The translations under genes were made by a program, and so were the position numbers. A DNA stretch of 64,000 nucleotides from Massilia arenae (GTDB lineage Bacteria > Pseudomonadota > Gammaproteobacteria > Burkholderiales > Burkholderiaceae_D), in NCBI RefSeq assembly GCF_008014745.1, contig NZ_VPFD01000029.1:1006-65005 (forward strand). Reading direction: 5' to 3'. The notes below the pieces were generated by a model. It searched no databases. It saw nothing but the letters and a program-made list of their open reading frames with translations, and was not told where the DNA came from. Shown here piece by piece: positions 42,811-51,015 of this stretch (position 1 is its first letter; the number at the start of each line of letters is the position of its first letter).

Positions 42811-43431
42811 ATGAAACACGCTTTTGCACTGGTCGTACTTGCCTGTACCTTACTTACACCCGCCCAAGCCGCTGTCGTCCATACCTCGTCCGCCGCCTTC
42901 CTGCCGCAAGTGGGGGGAGGCGCCTACACCGAAACTTTTGACACCGCCCTCTCGAACGCGCCACGCGCGCTCGACTACGCGCAAGGCGATTTCGCCTATA
43001 CGGTCTTTGCCGGACGAGGCCTGTTCGGGAACGGCGACTTCCTGGGCACCTCGACTACCGCCAGTTCGCTGACCATCTCGTTCACGGGCGCCGACGTCAC
43101 CGCCTTCGGCGCCAATTTCTACAACACCGGTGTCGACCTGGCCTTCCGTGCGGCCGAGATCATCATCGCGCTCAGCGACGGCACGATCACGCGCTTCACA
43201 CCCAGCTCGGTCGAGGACAGTTACCGCGGCTTCACCTCGGACGTCGCCATTGCCTCCGTCACCCTCAGCAGCACGGACCTGCTCGATTTCGCCAGCCTCG
43301 ACAACCTGACGGTCGGCGCCTGGATCGGCGAAGCCCCGGGCGAAGTGCCCGAGCCGGCCAGCCTGGGTCTGATCGGAATCGGCCTGGCCGGTCTGCTGGG
43401 CCAACGCCGCCGCGCATCGTCGGCCAATTAG
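42811..43431 (+). CDS. PEP-CTERM secreted protein, copy 1
   Basis: 206 residues: signal peptide (about 1-20), a beta-rich domain, and a C-terminal sorting signal VPEPASLGLIGIGLAGLL followed by GQRRR, recognised by an exosortase (EpsH type, not in this window). AAGG precedes the start. The mature N-terminus VVHTSSAAFLPQVGGGAY closely matches the next gene. Confidence 0.88.
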   Translation: MKHAFALVVLACTLLTPAQAAVVHTSSAAFLPQVGGGAYTETFDTALSNAPRALDYAQGDFAYTVFAGRGLFGNGDFLGTSTTASSLTISFTGADVTAFGANFYNTGVDLAFRAAEIIIALSDGTITRFTPSSVEDSYRGFTSDVAIASVTLSSTDLLDFASLDNLTVGAWIGEAPGEVPEPASLGLIGIGLAGLLGQRRRASSAN

Positions 43432-43659
43432 ACGGAAATAACCTGGCGCAAGTTACACGGGCCCCGCTTCCGGCAGAAGCGCGGTCCAAGACAGGCGTCG
43501 GGAAATCTTACATTGTCGAGAAAACGGCGAGGCGACGGCCAGGCAGGTCGTCTATCTTGATCTAAATCATTGTTCTTTAACAAATCTCGCGATCGGGCAC
43601 AGGGCTTGCTTAGCAATATCCGTCGCAAACACATAACCACGATAACGAAGGGATTTGTC

Positions 43660-44277
43660 ATGAAACAGCTACTCGCACTGCTCACCGTCTCCGCCTCGAT
43701 GTTCGCCGCCCCTAGCCACGCCGCAGTGGTCTACACCTCAGCCGCCGACTTCCTGCCGCAAGTCGCCGCCGGCGCCTATACTGAAACCTTCAGCTCCCCT
43801 GATTTCAGCATCCCACCGACGATAAATTTTGCAGGCGGCGCTTATTCATACACCGCCTCCGCCCCTGACGGCGTATGGCTGAGCGGGAGTTTCCTGGGCA
43901 CTTACAGATCCACCAACGCACTCGCCATCACGTTTACCGGTGCAACCGTGACTGCCATCGGCGGCAATTTCTTCAACTCCAGCAACGCCGATGAGTTCCT
44001 CAGCACCATGATCACCATCGCCCTTAGCGACGGCACCAACACCTCGTTGTCACCACTGTCGCTGGCGGACAGCTACCGCGGCTTCACGAGCCTGGTCGGC
44101 ATCGCCTCGATCACCCTGACCGCCGCAACCGGCCTCAATTTCGCCTCGGTCGACAATCTGACGATCGGCACCGCCATCGACGAGCTTCCTGTCGACGTGC
44201 CGGAACCGGCCAGCATCGCCCTGCTGGGTGCGGGCCTGCTGGGTGTCGGCGCCCTGCGTCGTCGTCGCCAGTCTTGA
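43660..44277 (+). CDS. PEP-CTERM secreted protein, copy 2
   Basis: 205 residues, paralogue of the preceding gene: signal peptide to about residue 22, mature start VVYTSAADFLPQVAAGAY, middle motif DSYRGFTS shared by both copies, and C-terminal VPEPASIALLGAGLLGVG with RRRR. Third-position GC is lower than in copy 1, so it is probably an older or separately acquired duplicate. A 228-bp spacer with its own AT-rich upstream region suggests independent transcription. Confidence 0.88.
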   Translation: MKQLLALLTVSASMFAAPSHAAVVYTSAADFLPQVAAGAYTETFSSPDFSIPPTINFAGGAYSYTASAPDGVWLSGSFLGTYRSTNALAITFTGATVTAIGGNFFNSSNADEFLSTMITIALSDGTNTSLSPLSLADSYRGFTSLVGIASITLTAATGLNFASVDNLTIGTAIDELPVDVPEPASIALLGAGLLGVGALRRRRQS

Positions 44278-44278
44278 A

Positions 44279-45250
44279 CTAGCGCTCGCGCAAGAGCTTG
44301 AACTGCCGGGCCTGGCGGTGATGGCCGGCGACCGACTGCTTGATGTAGCGGGTGAGCGCGTCGCCGGTGAGCGAAAACGGATACAGGCCGGCCCGGGCCC
44401 GCTTTTCGGCGAATTCCGGGCTGGCCTCCATATTGTCGAAAGCCTGCACCCAGCGCCGGTAGTCGGCCTCGCGCACGTCCGGCCCCATCCACACGCCGCG
44501 GATCACGGGCCAGACCACGTCGTAGCCCTGTTCGCGCGCGGTCTTCACATTTGCCAGCGCACCCGGTAGCCGCTGTTCGGACAGTACCGCCAGCACCCTC
44601 ACCTTGCCACCACCCGTGTACAGCAAGGCTTCGGAGGTGTCGCCCGACACCGCCTGCACATGGTTTTCCTGCATCGCGATGAACTGCTCGCCGCCGCCCT
44701 CGAGGGCGACGAAGCGCATCTTGCGCGGGTCGATGCCGGCCATTTGCGCCAGCAGCGCCATCTTGATCCAGTCCTGGCTGCCGACCGTGCCCGACATGCC
44801 GATCAAGACTTTTTTAGGATCGCGCTTCAGGGCGTTCAACAGATCGTCGAGCGACTGCCAGGGCGAATCGGCGCGCACCGCGATCATGCCGTAGTCGGCG
44901 CCGAAGGCCGCCACCCAGCGCACGTCGTCGACGTCGGCGTCGCCGAATTTGCCCAGCGCGAGATTCAGTACCGAACCGCCGGAAAACGTGACCAGGGTAT
45001 TGGCTTCGGCGCGGCGCTGCGACACGATGGTGTGCCAGGCCACCGCGCCCACCCCGCCCGGCAGGTAGCTCAGTTGCAGCTCGGGCGCGCCTGGCTGCCC
45101 GTGCAGGGCTTTCTGGGCCAGCTTGCAGGTCAGGTCCATGCCGCCGCCGGGCTTGGACGGGATCAGGCATTCCGCCCCGCGCGGCTGGGCGCCGCCGGGC
45201 GCGGCCAGCGCCAGGCCCAGGATGGCGAGGAAGGTGTGCACGAATCTCAT
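44279..45250 (-). CDS. Bug/TctC-family tripartite tricarboxylate-type binding protein
   Basis: 323 residues with a signal peptide (about 1-21, GGAQ). The TctC fold is recognised by CLIPSKPGGGMDLTCKL, YLPGGVGAVAWHTI, WVAAFGADYGMIAVRADSPW and IGMSGTVGSQDWIKMA. Such proteins bind citrate or related carboxylates either for a TctAB transporter or as extracytoplasmic sensors for TctE-type kinases. No tctA or tctB is here, so a sensing role for the adjacent TctDE-like system is attractive. It lies 43 bp downstream of the porin gene. Confidence 0.87.
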   Translation of the reverse strand: MRFVHTFLAILGLALAAPGGAQPRGAECLIPSKPGGGMDLTCKLAQKALHGQPGAPELQLSYLPGGVGAVAWHTIVSQRRAEANTLVTFSGGSVLNLALGKFGDADVDDVRWVAAFGADYGMIAVRADSPWQSLDDLLNALKRDPKKVLIGMSGTVGSQDWIKMALLAQMAGIDPRKMRFVALEGGGEQFIAMQENHVQAVSGDTSEALLYTGGGKVRVLAVLSEQRLPGALANVKTAREQGYDVVWPVIRGVWMGPDVREADYRRWVQAFDNMEASPEFAEKRARAGLYPFSLTGDALTRYIKQSVAGHHRQARQFKLLRER

Positions 45251-45293
45251 GGGACGCATGATAGCGCCATGCCGGCCGCGGTGCCGGTCCGGC

Positions 45294-46355
45294 TCAGAAA
45301 CGATGCTGCATGCCGGCGCTGACGCCGCTCTGGGTCGTGCCGAATCCGGGGTCGTCGCGCGACAGGCCGACGAGCTGGCCATGGTCGGCTTTCGCGTGCG
45401 CCACCGACAGATAAAGGTCGGTGCGCTTGGACAGCGCCAGCATGCCGCGCACGACGAACATCGTCGGGTCGGCATCCTCGAGGGCTGGCACGTCCTTCGT
45501 GTTCACGTGATAGACGGCGCCGGTCAGGGTCACGCTGTCGATCGTGCGCGAGATGCCACCCCAATACGTGTCGGCGCGCAGGTCGGCGCCGGCGCGGGCC
45601 GCGTCGAGCTTATAGCCGCGCATGCCGGCGGTGTAGCGCCACTTGCCTGTTCGATAATCCGCGCCAAGGTGGTAGGCGCGGGTTTCGTCGCGCGCCGGCA
45701 GGCCGGCTACCGCATTGCCGTTGATCTGCTCATACGAGGCCATCAGCCCGAGGCCGCTATCGCCGAACCACGAGCCGCCCACCGCCAGCTTGCGGCCCTC
45801 GGCCAGGCTCCCCGAGCGCTCGCCCAGGCCGACCGTGGCCCCATAGGTGAAGCCGCCGCTTTTTCCCGTGTACTTGACCAGGTTGTCGAACTGGGTCGTC
45901 ATGCCGTACTTCGACGGCCCGGTGGCGCTGGCGCCGGTGGCCCAGGAATAATTGGGGGCGAAGCCCAGCGGATCGAACTTGATCACCAGCTCGTAGGTGG
46001 TGGTGAACGAGCGGCCGATGACGATGCGCCCGAGCGAACCGTCCAGGCCGACCCAGGCCTGGCGCTTGAACACGGCGCCGTCGCTTTCGCCGGTATCCAT
46101 CAGGATGCCGCCTTCGAGCTGCCAGATCGCCTTCAGGCCGCCGCCCAGGTCTTCGCTGCCGCGAAAGCCCCAGCGCGAGGTGTTCTTGCCACCCGAGATG
46201 ACGCGCACCATGTTTCCGCTGTTTTCGCTGGGATGGTTGACGTACTCGACGCCGGCATCGATCAGGCCATAGACCTGTACATTGCTCTGGGCGTGGACGG
46301 AATGGTTCAGGGAAAGCGCTGCCAGGACGGCGAGCGCGAGGGCCGACTGCTTCAT
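45294..46355 (-). CDS. Gram-negative porin (Porin_4 family)
   Basis: 353 residues: signal peptide (about 1-22, VHA|Q), 16-strand beta barrel pattern starting SNVQVYGLIDAGVEYV, loop 3-like region, and the C-terminal MQHRF with terminal Phe used by the BAM complex. A ribosome site GGAGA precedes ATG. It is divergent from the response regulator gene and shares an operator with the symporter gene citM, pointing to citrate-linked outer-membrane uptake. Confidence 0.92.
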   Translation of the reverse strand: MKQSALALAVLAALSLNHSVHAQSNVQVYGLIDAGVEYVNHPSENSGNMVRVISGGKNTSRWGFRGSEDLGGGLKAIWQLEGGILMDTGESDGAVFKRQAWVGLDGSLGRIVIGRSFTTTYELVIKFDPLGFAPNYSWATGASATGPSKYGMTTQFDNLVKYTGKSGGFTYGATVGLGERSGSLAEGRKLAVGGSWFGDSGLGLMASYEQINGNAVAGLPARDETRAYHLGADYRTGKWRYTAGMRGYKLDAARAGADLRADTYWGGISRTIDSVTLTGAVYHVNTKDVPALEDADPTMFVVRGMLALSKRTDLYLSVAHAKADHGQLVGLSRDDPGFGTTQSGVSAGMQHRF

Positions 46356-46398
46356 GGTGTCTCCGAATCTTGTTATGGTTGTGCTGCTTTATCGCTCG

Positions 46399-46432
46399 AC
46401 TATATGCGGCGCCAGCTTTCAGTTTGCTTTCA
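46399..46432 (-). promoter_or_regulatory. Operator and -10 of the porin promoter
   Basis: Read on the minus strand: TGAAAGC-AAAC-TGAAAGC (46432 to 46415), 10 bp, TATAGT (46404 to 46399), then 43 bp to the porin ATG. Direct heptamers with 11-bp phase are the typical binding pattern of OmpR-family regulators, and the position over the -35 region fits activation. The same arrangement precedes citM. Confidence 0.75.
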
Positions 46433-46478
46433 ACAGCTGCCCTTTCCACGGCCCCGCCATTGCGCTTACACTGACGCG

Positions 46479-47165
46479 ATGAGAATCCTGCTAGTTGAAG
46501 ACCACGTCGAGCTGTCGCACTGGGTGTCGAAGGCGCTGCGCGACGCCCATCTGACCGTCGAATGCGCGAGCACCGGCGCCGATGCCGACGCCCTGCTGCA
46601 CACCCAGGACTACGCGCTGGTGATCCTGGACCTGACCCTGCCGCGCATGGATGGCCTGGACGTGCTGCGCCGCCTGCGCGCCCGCGGCGGTGCACGCGGC
46701 GGCACGCCGGTGCTGATCCTGACCGCGCGCGGCGGCCTGGAAGACAAGGTGCAGGGCCTGAACCTGGGCGCCGACGACTACCTGGCCAAACCGTTCGAAC
46801 TGGCCGAACTCGAAGCGCGCGTCAAAGCGCTGCTGCGCCGGCGCAGCGGCAACGAGGCGCTGGTGCACCGCTGCGGCCAGCTCGCCTTCGACACGGTCTC
46901 GCGCATGTTTTCCTATTGCGGCGAGCCATTGGCGCTGACGCCGCGCGAGCACGCGGTGCTCGAAGCGCTGATCGCCAGGCCAGGCCGCGCGCTGTCGAAG
47001 GAAAAGCTGTTCCAGGAAGTGTTCGCCCTGAGCGACGACGCCAACCTCGACGCCATCGAGCTGTACATCCACCGCATTCGCAAGAAGCTCGAGCGCCCGG
47101 GGGGCGACGCCGCCATCGTCACCCTGCGCGGCATCGGCTACCTGATGCAAGAAAAGCCCGCCTGA
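46479..47165 (+). CDS. tctD: Response regulator, TctD-like (OmpR family)
   Basis: 228 residues: receiver domain with ED (7-8), Asp51 (VILDLTLPR) and Lys104 (AKPFEL), and a winged-helix DNA-binding domain (about 125-225, LDAIELYIHRIRKKLE). In homologous systems TctD activates tricarboxylate uptake genes. It lies 47 bp from the TGAAAGC operator shared with the divergent porin and 4 bp before its kinase gene. Confidence 0.87.
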   Translation: MRILLVEDHVELSHWVSKALRDAHLTVECASTGADADALLHTQDYALVILDLTLPRMDGLDVLRRLRARGGARGGTPVLILTARGGLEDKVQGLNLGADDYLAKPFELAELEARVKALLRRRSGNEALVHRCGQLAFDTVSRMFSYCGEPLALTPREHAVLEALIARPGRALSKEKLFQEVFALSDDANLDAIELYIHRIRKKLERPGGDAAIVTLRGIGYLMQEKPA

Positions 47166-47169
47166 GGCC

Positions 47170-48621
47170 ATGGCTCAGCGCATCTCCCTGCTGCAACGCG
47201 CCGCGGCCCGGCCGCTCGGCAGCCTGCGCCAGCAGCTGCTGCGCTGGCTGATCCTGCCGCTGGTGGCGCTGGTCGCACTGAATGCCGTGTCGCTGTACCG
47301 CGACGCGCTGGAGGCGGCCGACGTGGCCTATGACCGTTCGCTGCTGTCGTCCACGCGTGCACTGGCCGAGCGCGTCACGGTCAGGGACGGCAAGGTGGTC
47401 GCCAACGTGCCTTATGTGGCGCTGGACAGTTTCGAGACCGATACCCTGGGCCGCATCTACTACAAGGTCACCGGCCTGGATGGCGAGACCGTCAGCGGCT
47501 ACGGCGACCTGCCGCCGGTGCCGTCCGACGTGCCGCGCAGCGACCTGTATCCGGCCCTCGTGCGCTTCTACCACGCCAGCTATAACGGCGAGCCGGTACG
47601 CATCGCGGCCCTGCTGCAGCCGGTCTACGACGATTCGATGCGCGGCATCGCCCTGATCCAGGTTGGCGAGACGCTCGACGCGAGGAATGCCCTGTCGCGC
47701 GACATCCTGCTCAACACCCTGTGGCGCCAGGCACTGCTGGTGCTGGCGGTGGCGGCGCTGGTGTGGTTTGCGGTGCGCCTGGTGCTGCGGCCGCTGATGC
47801 GGCTCAAGAACGAGGTCGAGACGCGCCCGCTGTCCGACCTGTCGACCATCGACCAGGCCCTGGTGCACAAGGAGGTGCGGCCGCTGGTGGCGGCCATGAA
47901 CGGCACCATGGCGCGCATGCAGGACCTGATCGCCAGCCAGCGCCGCTTCATCGCCGACGCCTCGCATCAACTGCGCACCCCGCTCGCGGTGCTCAAGACC
48001 CAGGCCGCGCTGGCCCTTCGCGAAAACGATCCGGCGGCGATGCGCGCCATCGTGAGTTCGATCGCCGGCACCACCGACTCGGCCATCCACCTGGCCAACC
48101 GCCTGCTGGTGCTGGCGCGCATCGAGCATGGCGGCGGCGGAGAGCAAGTGCAGCCGGTAGCGCTAGCGGCCATTGCGCGCCAGGTGGGCCTGGAGCTGGC
48201 CCTGCCGGCGGTGCAGAAGAGCCTCGACCTGGCGCTCGAAGCACAGGCCGACGCCGACACCATGGTCGTCGGCCGGGAACTGCTGCTGCACGAACTGGTG
48301 GCGAACCTGGTCGACAACGCGATCCGCTACACGCCGGCTGGCGGCAGCGTGCTGCTGTGGGTTGGGCGGCGCGACGACCGAGTCGTGCTGGCGGTGAGCG
48401 ACAGCGGCCCGGGCATCGTCGAGGCCGAGATCGACAAGGTGGTGATGCCCTTCTACCGCGCCCAGTCCACGCTGGAAGCCAATCCCGGCGGCACCGGCCT
48501 CGGATTGGCGATCGTGCGCGACGTCGCCAGCCTGCACGGCGCCACCCTGGCGCTCGGACGCTCGGACGCTGGCGGCCTGAAAGTCGAGGTGATCTTCGAT
48601 GTGCCGCGCGCTGAAAGCTGA
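47170..48621 (+). CDS. tctE: Sensor histidine kinase, TctE-like
   Basis: 483 residues: membrane helix at about 25-43, a periplasmic TctE-type (2CSK_N) sensor domain at about 45-180, second helix (185-205), HAMP-like linker, HisKA with His266 in IADASHQLRTPL, N-box DNAIRYTP, DSGPGI and GTGLGLAI. Phospho-donor to the preceding regulator. The 3' end contains half of the operator that drives citM. Confidence 0.89.
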   Translation: MAQRISLLQRAAARPLGSLRQQLLRWLILPLVALVALNAVSLYRDALEAADVAYDRSLLSSTRALAERVTVRDGKVVANVPYVALDSFETDTLGRIYYKVTGLDGETVSGYGDLPPVPSDVPRSDLYPALVRFYHASYNGEPVRIAALLQPVYDDSMRGIALIQVGETLDARNALSRDILLNTLWRQALLVLAVAALVWFAVRLVLRPLMRLKNEVETRPLSDLSTIDQALVHKEVRPLVAAMNGTMARMQDLIASQRRFIADASHQLRTPLAVLKTQAALALRENDPAAMRAIVSSIAGTTDSAIHLANRLLVLARIEHGGGGEQVQPVALAAIARQVGLELALPAVQKSLDLALEAQADADTMVVGRELLLHELVANLVDNAIRYTPAGGSVLLWVGRRDDRVVLAVSDSGPGIVEAEIDKVVMPFYRAQSTLEANPGGTGLGLAIVRDVASLHGATLALGRSDAGGLKVEVIFDVPRAES

Positions 48622-48645
48622 TTGAAAGCTTGCGCGGCCTATAGT
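48612..48645 (+). promoter_or_regulatory. Operator and -10 of the citM promoter
   Basis: TGAAAGC (48612-48618), TGAT, TGAAAGC (48623-48629), 10 bp, TATAGT (48640-48645). It has the same half-sites, spacing and -10 as the porin promoter and overlaps the last codons of the kinase gene. Predicted target of the TctD-like regulator. Confidence 0.75.
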
Positions 48646-48692
48646 TGGCGAAAACGGGGCAGAGCCCCATTACGACAACGATCGGAGACATC

Positions 48693-48758
48693 ATGAAGCA
48701 GCCTGCTTTCGCGCGCGCCGTCCTGGCCACGCCATCCCTTATCCCCCGCGGAGCATGA
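48693..48758 (+). pseudogene. Porin signal-peptide remnant forming a 21-codon leader ORF before citM
   Basis: ATG at 48693 follows CGGAGACATC, the same ribosome site context as the porin gene (CGGAGACACC). The first 35 nucleotides match the first 35 of the porin coding sequence at 30 positions: MKQPAFARAVLA against MKQSALALAVLA. The frame ends at TGA 48756-48758, one base before the citM ATG at 48760. It may be a dead fragment or a translated leader coupling ribosomes into citM. Confidence 0.65.
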
Positions 48759-48759
48759 C

Positions 48760-50283
48760 ATGCTGACCATCCTCGCCTATTCGATGATCATCGTCTTCAT
48801 GTTCCTGATCATGACCAAGCGCCTGCCAGCGCTGGTCGCGCTGATCGTCGTGCCGATCGCCTTCGGCCTGATCGGCGGCTTCGGCGCCGGCCTCGGCCCG
48901 ATGATGCTGGACGGGATCCGCTCGCTGGCCCCCACTGGCGTCATGCTGATGTTCGCCATCCTGTATTTCGGCGTCATGATCGACGCCGGCCTGTTCGATC
49001 CGGTCGTGCGCATCATCCTGAAACTGGTGCAGGGCGACCCGATGAAGATCGTGGTCGGCACCGCGGCGCTGGCGATGTTCATCTCGCTCGACGGCGACGG
49101 CGCCACCACCTATATGATCACGGTGTCGGCCATGCTGCCGCTGTACATGCGCCTGGGGATGAGCCGCCTGGTGATGGCCTGCGTCATCATGCTGGCCGGC
49201 GGCGTCTTCAATATCCTGCCGTGGGGCGGCCCGACGGCGCGCGCCGCCACCGCGCTGGGCGTGGACGTGAGCGACATCTTCGTGCCGATGATCCCGGCGA
49301 TGGCCGTGACCGCCGTGTGGGTGTTGTTCGTCGCCTATATGCTGGGCATGAAGGAGCGCAAGCGCCTGGGCACCGTAAGCCTGCCGGGCCAGGCCAGGGC
49401 CGAGGTCAGGAAAGCGGCGCCAGCGCCCGTCCTGCAGCCGGCTTTCAATGAACTTGCCGTCGCCGGCAGCATGAACGGCACCACCGGCCAATGGAGCGCC
49501 GCCCCGGCCGCCGCCGCGCGCGAAGGCAATGTGCATGCATTCGCCGCTGGCCGCATCGAGGCCGATGCCGGCGCAGTGGGTGGCTCGGGCGGCTCGGGCA
49601 ATTCGGGCGGTGGCGACGAGCCGCCGGTCGGCGTGTCCTCGCCCGACACCGCACGTCCCAAGCTGATCTGGGTGAATTTCCTGTTGACCGTGGCGCTGCT
49701 GGTGCTGCTGGTGCTGGGCGCCCTGCCGCTGCCGGTGCTGTTCATGATCTTCTTCGCGATCGCCATCACCGTGAACTATCCGGGCCTGGAGGCGCAGAAG
49801 GCGCGCATCGAGGCGCATGCGGCCAATGTGCTGCCGGTGGTGTCGCTGATCTTCGCTGCCGGCATCTTCGTCGGCATCCTGCAGGGCACGAAAATGGTCG
49901 ACGCCATCGCCCTGAGCGTAATCGCAGCGGTGCCGGACTGGATGGGGCCTTATATGGCGATCGTCACCGGCCTGCTGAGCATCCCGTTCACCTTCTTCAT
50001 CTCGAACGACGCCTTCTATTTCGGCGTGGTGCCGGTGCTGGCCAAGGCGGCCGAGGTGTATGGCATCACGGCGGCTGAGATCGGCCGCGCCTCGGTGATC
50101 GGCCAGCCGGTCCACCTGCTCAGCCCGCTGGTCGCTTCGACTTACCTGCTGGTCGGCATGTGCAAGGTCGAATTCGGCGACCATCAGCGCTACACCCTGA
50201 TCTGGTCGATCTCGGCCTCACTGGTGATGCTGGTGGCCGCTGTCATCTTTGGCGTGGTGCCGCTGATGGGATCAGGAGCCTGA
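48760..50283 (+). CDS. CitMHS-family citrate:proton/metal symporter
   Basis: 507 residues, about twelve membrane segments in two halves. FAILYFGVMIDAGLFDP, SLDGDGATTYMITVSA, GGVFNILPWGGPTARAA and FTFFISNDAFYFGVVPVLAKAA are landmarks of CitM/CitH citrate transporters, which import metal-citrate complexes with protons. The central cytoplasmic loop (about residues 205-305) is expanded with Ala/Gly-rich sequence (GGSGGSGNSGGG). Start at ATG 48760, directly after the leader ORF stop. Confidence 0.9.
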   Translation: MLTILAYSMIIVFMFLIMTKRLPALVALIVVPIAFGLIGGFGAGLGPMMLDGIRSLAPTGVMLMFAILYFGVMIDAGLFDPVVRIILKLVQGDPMKIVVGTAALAMFISLDGDGATTYMITVSAMLPLYMRLGMSRLVMACVIMLAGGVFNILPWGGPTARAATALGVDVSDIFVPMIPAMAVTAVWVLFVAYMLGMKERKRLGTVSLPGQARAEVRKAAPAPVLQPAFNELAVAGSMNGTTGQWSAAPAAAAREGNVHAFAAGRIEADAGAVGGSGGSGNSGGGDEPPVGVSSPDTARPKLIWVNFLLTVALLVLLVLGALPLPVLFMIFFAIAITVNYPGLEAQKARIEAHAANVLPVVSLIFAAGIFVGILQGTKMVDAIALSVIAAVPDWMGPYMAIVTGLLSIPFTFFISNDAFYFGVVPVLAKAAEVYGITAAEIGRASVIGQPVHLLSPLVASTYLLVGMCKVEFGDHQRYTLIWSISASLVMLVAAVIFGVVPLMGSGA

Positions 50284-50417
50284 TGTCATTTTCTGAAATG
50301 GATGCGATGGCGACTGTGCCCGGCCAGGTTATAGCCATTGCAGCCTCGAAACAGGGGCGAAGCTCTTGCACGCATTAGTTGCGATATAGTTAGCGAAATG
50401 AATCCCCTACTCTCAAT

Positions 50418-50654
50418 CTAGTACGTGCGCGTTCCGCGTTGAGCAAGGGCCTGATACAAAGCATCCTTGTGCACTTTCGGGACGATCCAGTTTTTGTAGG
50501 TCCAGTTGAAAGTTGTTCCCGCGAAAGACGAACAAACGGCTTTCACGCTGTTGTTGACCGTGATTTGGCAGGTCACAGCCACATCACCGCTGGGAAGGTC
50601 GGAGGTTTGTACTGCGCCTTCCTTCTCGCCCTCACGCAAGATAAAAATGGCCAT
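50418..50654 (-). CDS. Unknown 78-residue protein, third gene of the mazEF operon
   Basis: Begins MAIFILREGEKEGA and is preceded by AAGGA; the frame could extend to 50729 but that part overlaps mazF. It has beta-strand-like alternation (VAVTCQITVNNSVKAVC), no membrane segment and no motif that I recognise. It starts 10 bp after the mazF stop on the same strand, so cotranscription is likely. It could be an accessory modulator of the toxin or an unrelated passenger. Confidence 0.6.
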   Translation of the reverse strand: MAIFILREGEKEGAVQTSDLPSGDVAVTCQITVNNSVKAVCSSFAGTTFNWTYKNWIVPKVHKDALYQALAQRGTRTY

Positions 50655-50664
50655 TTCGTTTTCC

Positions 50665-51015
50665 TTATTCGACAATGGCCCGCAACCGGGCAAGTGCGTC
50701 CTCGACCACAAATTCAGGTGCAGTCTCAATTTTCTTTGCCCCTCGAGCTGCCAAGTCCATCGTCCGAATCATGTTTACCAGCGCGACGCCTTGAGTCTCC
50801 GTACCGGATCCGCTCAATGGCACTGCAAAGCCTGCATAGCGCGCCAAATCGCCACCTTGGGTAATTGGGGCCACCAACGCCACCCCCATGAGATTGAACG
50901 CGGCCGGCGAAAGGACAAGGGCGGGACGAAAGTCGCCTTGCTGCTCTCGTCCAACAGTTGGGTTGAGGCATACGCGGACGATATCCCCACGGTTGAACGT
51001 GGTACGCCTCACCAT
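50665..51015 (-). CDS. MazF/PemK-family endoribonuclease toxin
   Basis: 116 residues of the PemK/MazF fold: RGDIVRVCLNPTVGREQQG near the N-terminus and FRPALVLSPAAFN, the region with the catalytic Arg and the substrate loop. Members cleave mRNA at short sequence motifs. Start overlaps the antitoxin stop by 7 bp. Base composition is clearly lower in GC than the flanking citM and spermidine-synthase-like genes, suggesting acquisition. Confidence 0.88.
   Translation of the reverse strand: MVRRTTFNRGDIVRVCLNPTVGREQQGDFRPALVLSPAAFNLMGVALVAPITQGGDLARYAGFAVPLSGSGTETQGVALVNMIRTMDLAARGAKKIETAPEFVVEDALARLRAIVE

Noticed and set aside
46433-46478. A clear sigma-70 promoter for the tctD-like gene
   Set aside because: Only a weak TTTCCA-N18-TACACT ending 6 bp before the ATG is visible, which would give an almost leaderless mRNA; not strong enough to list.
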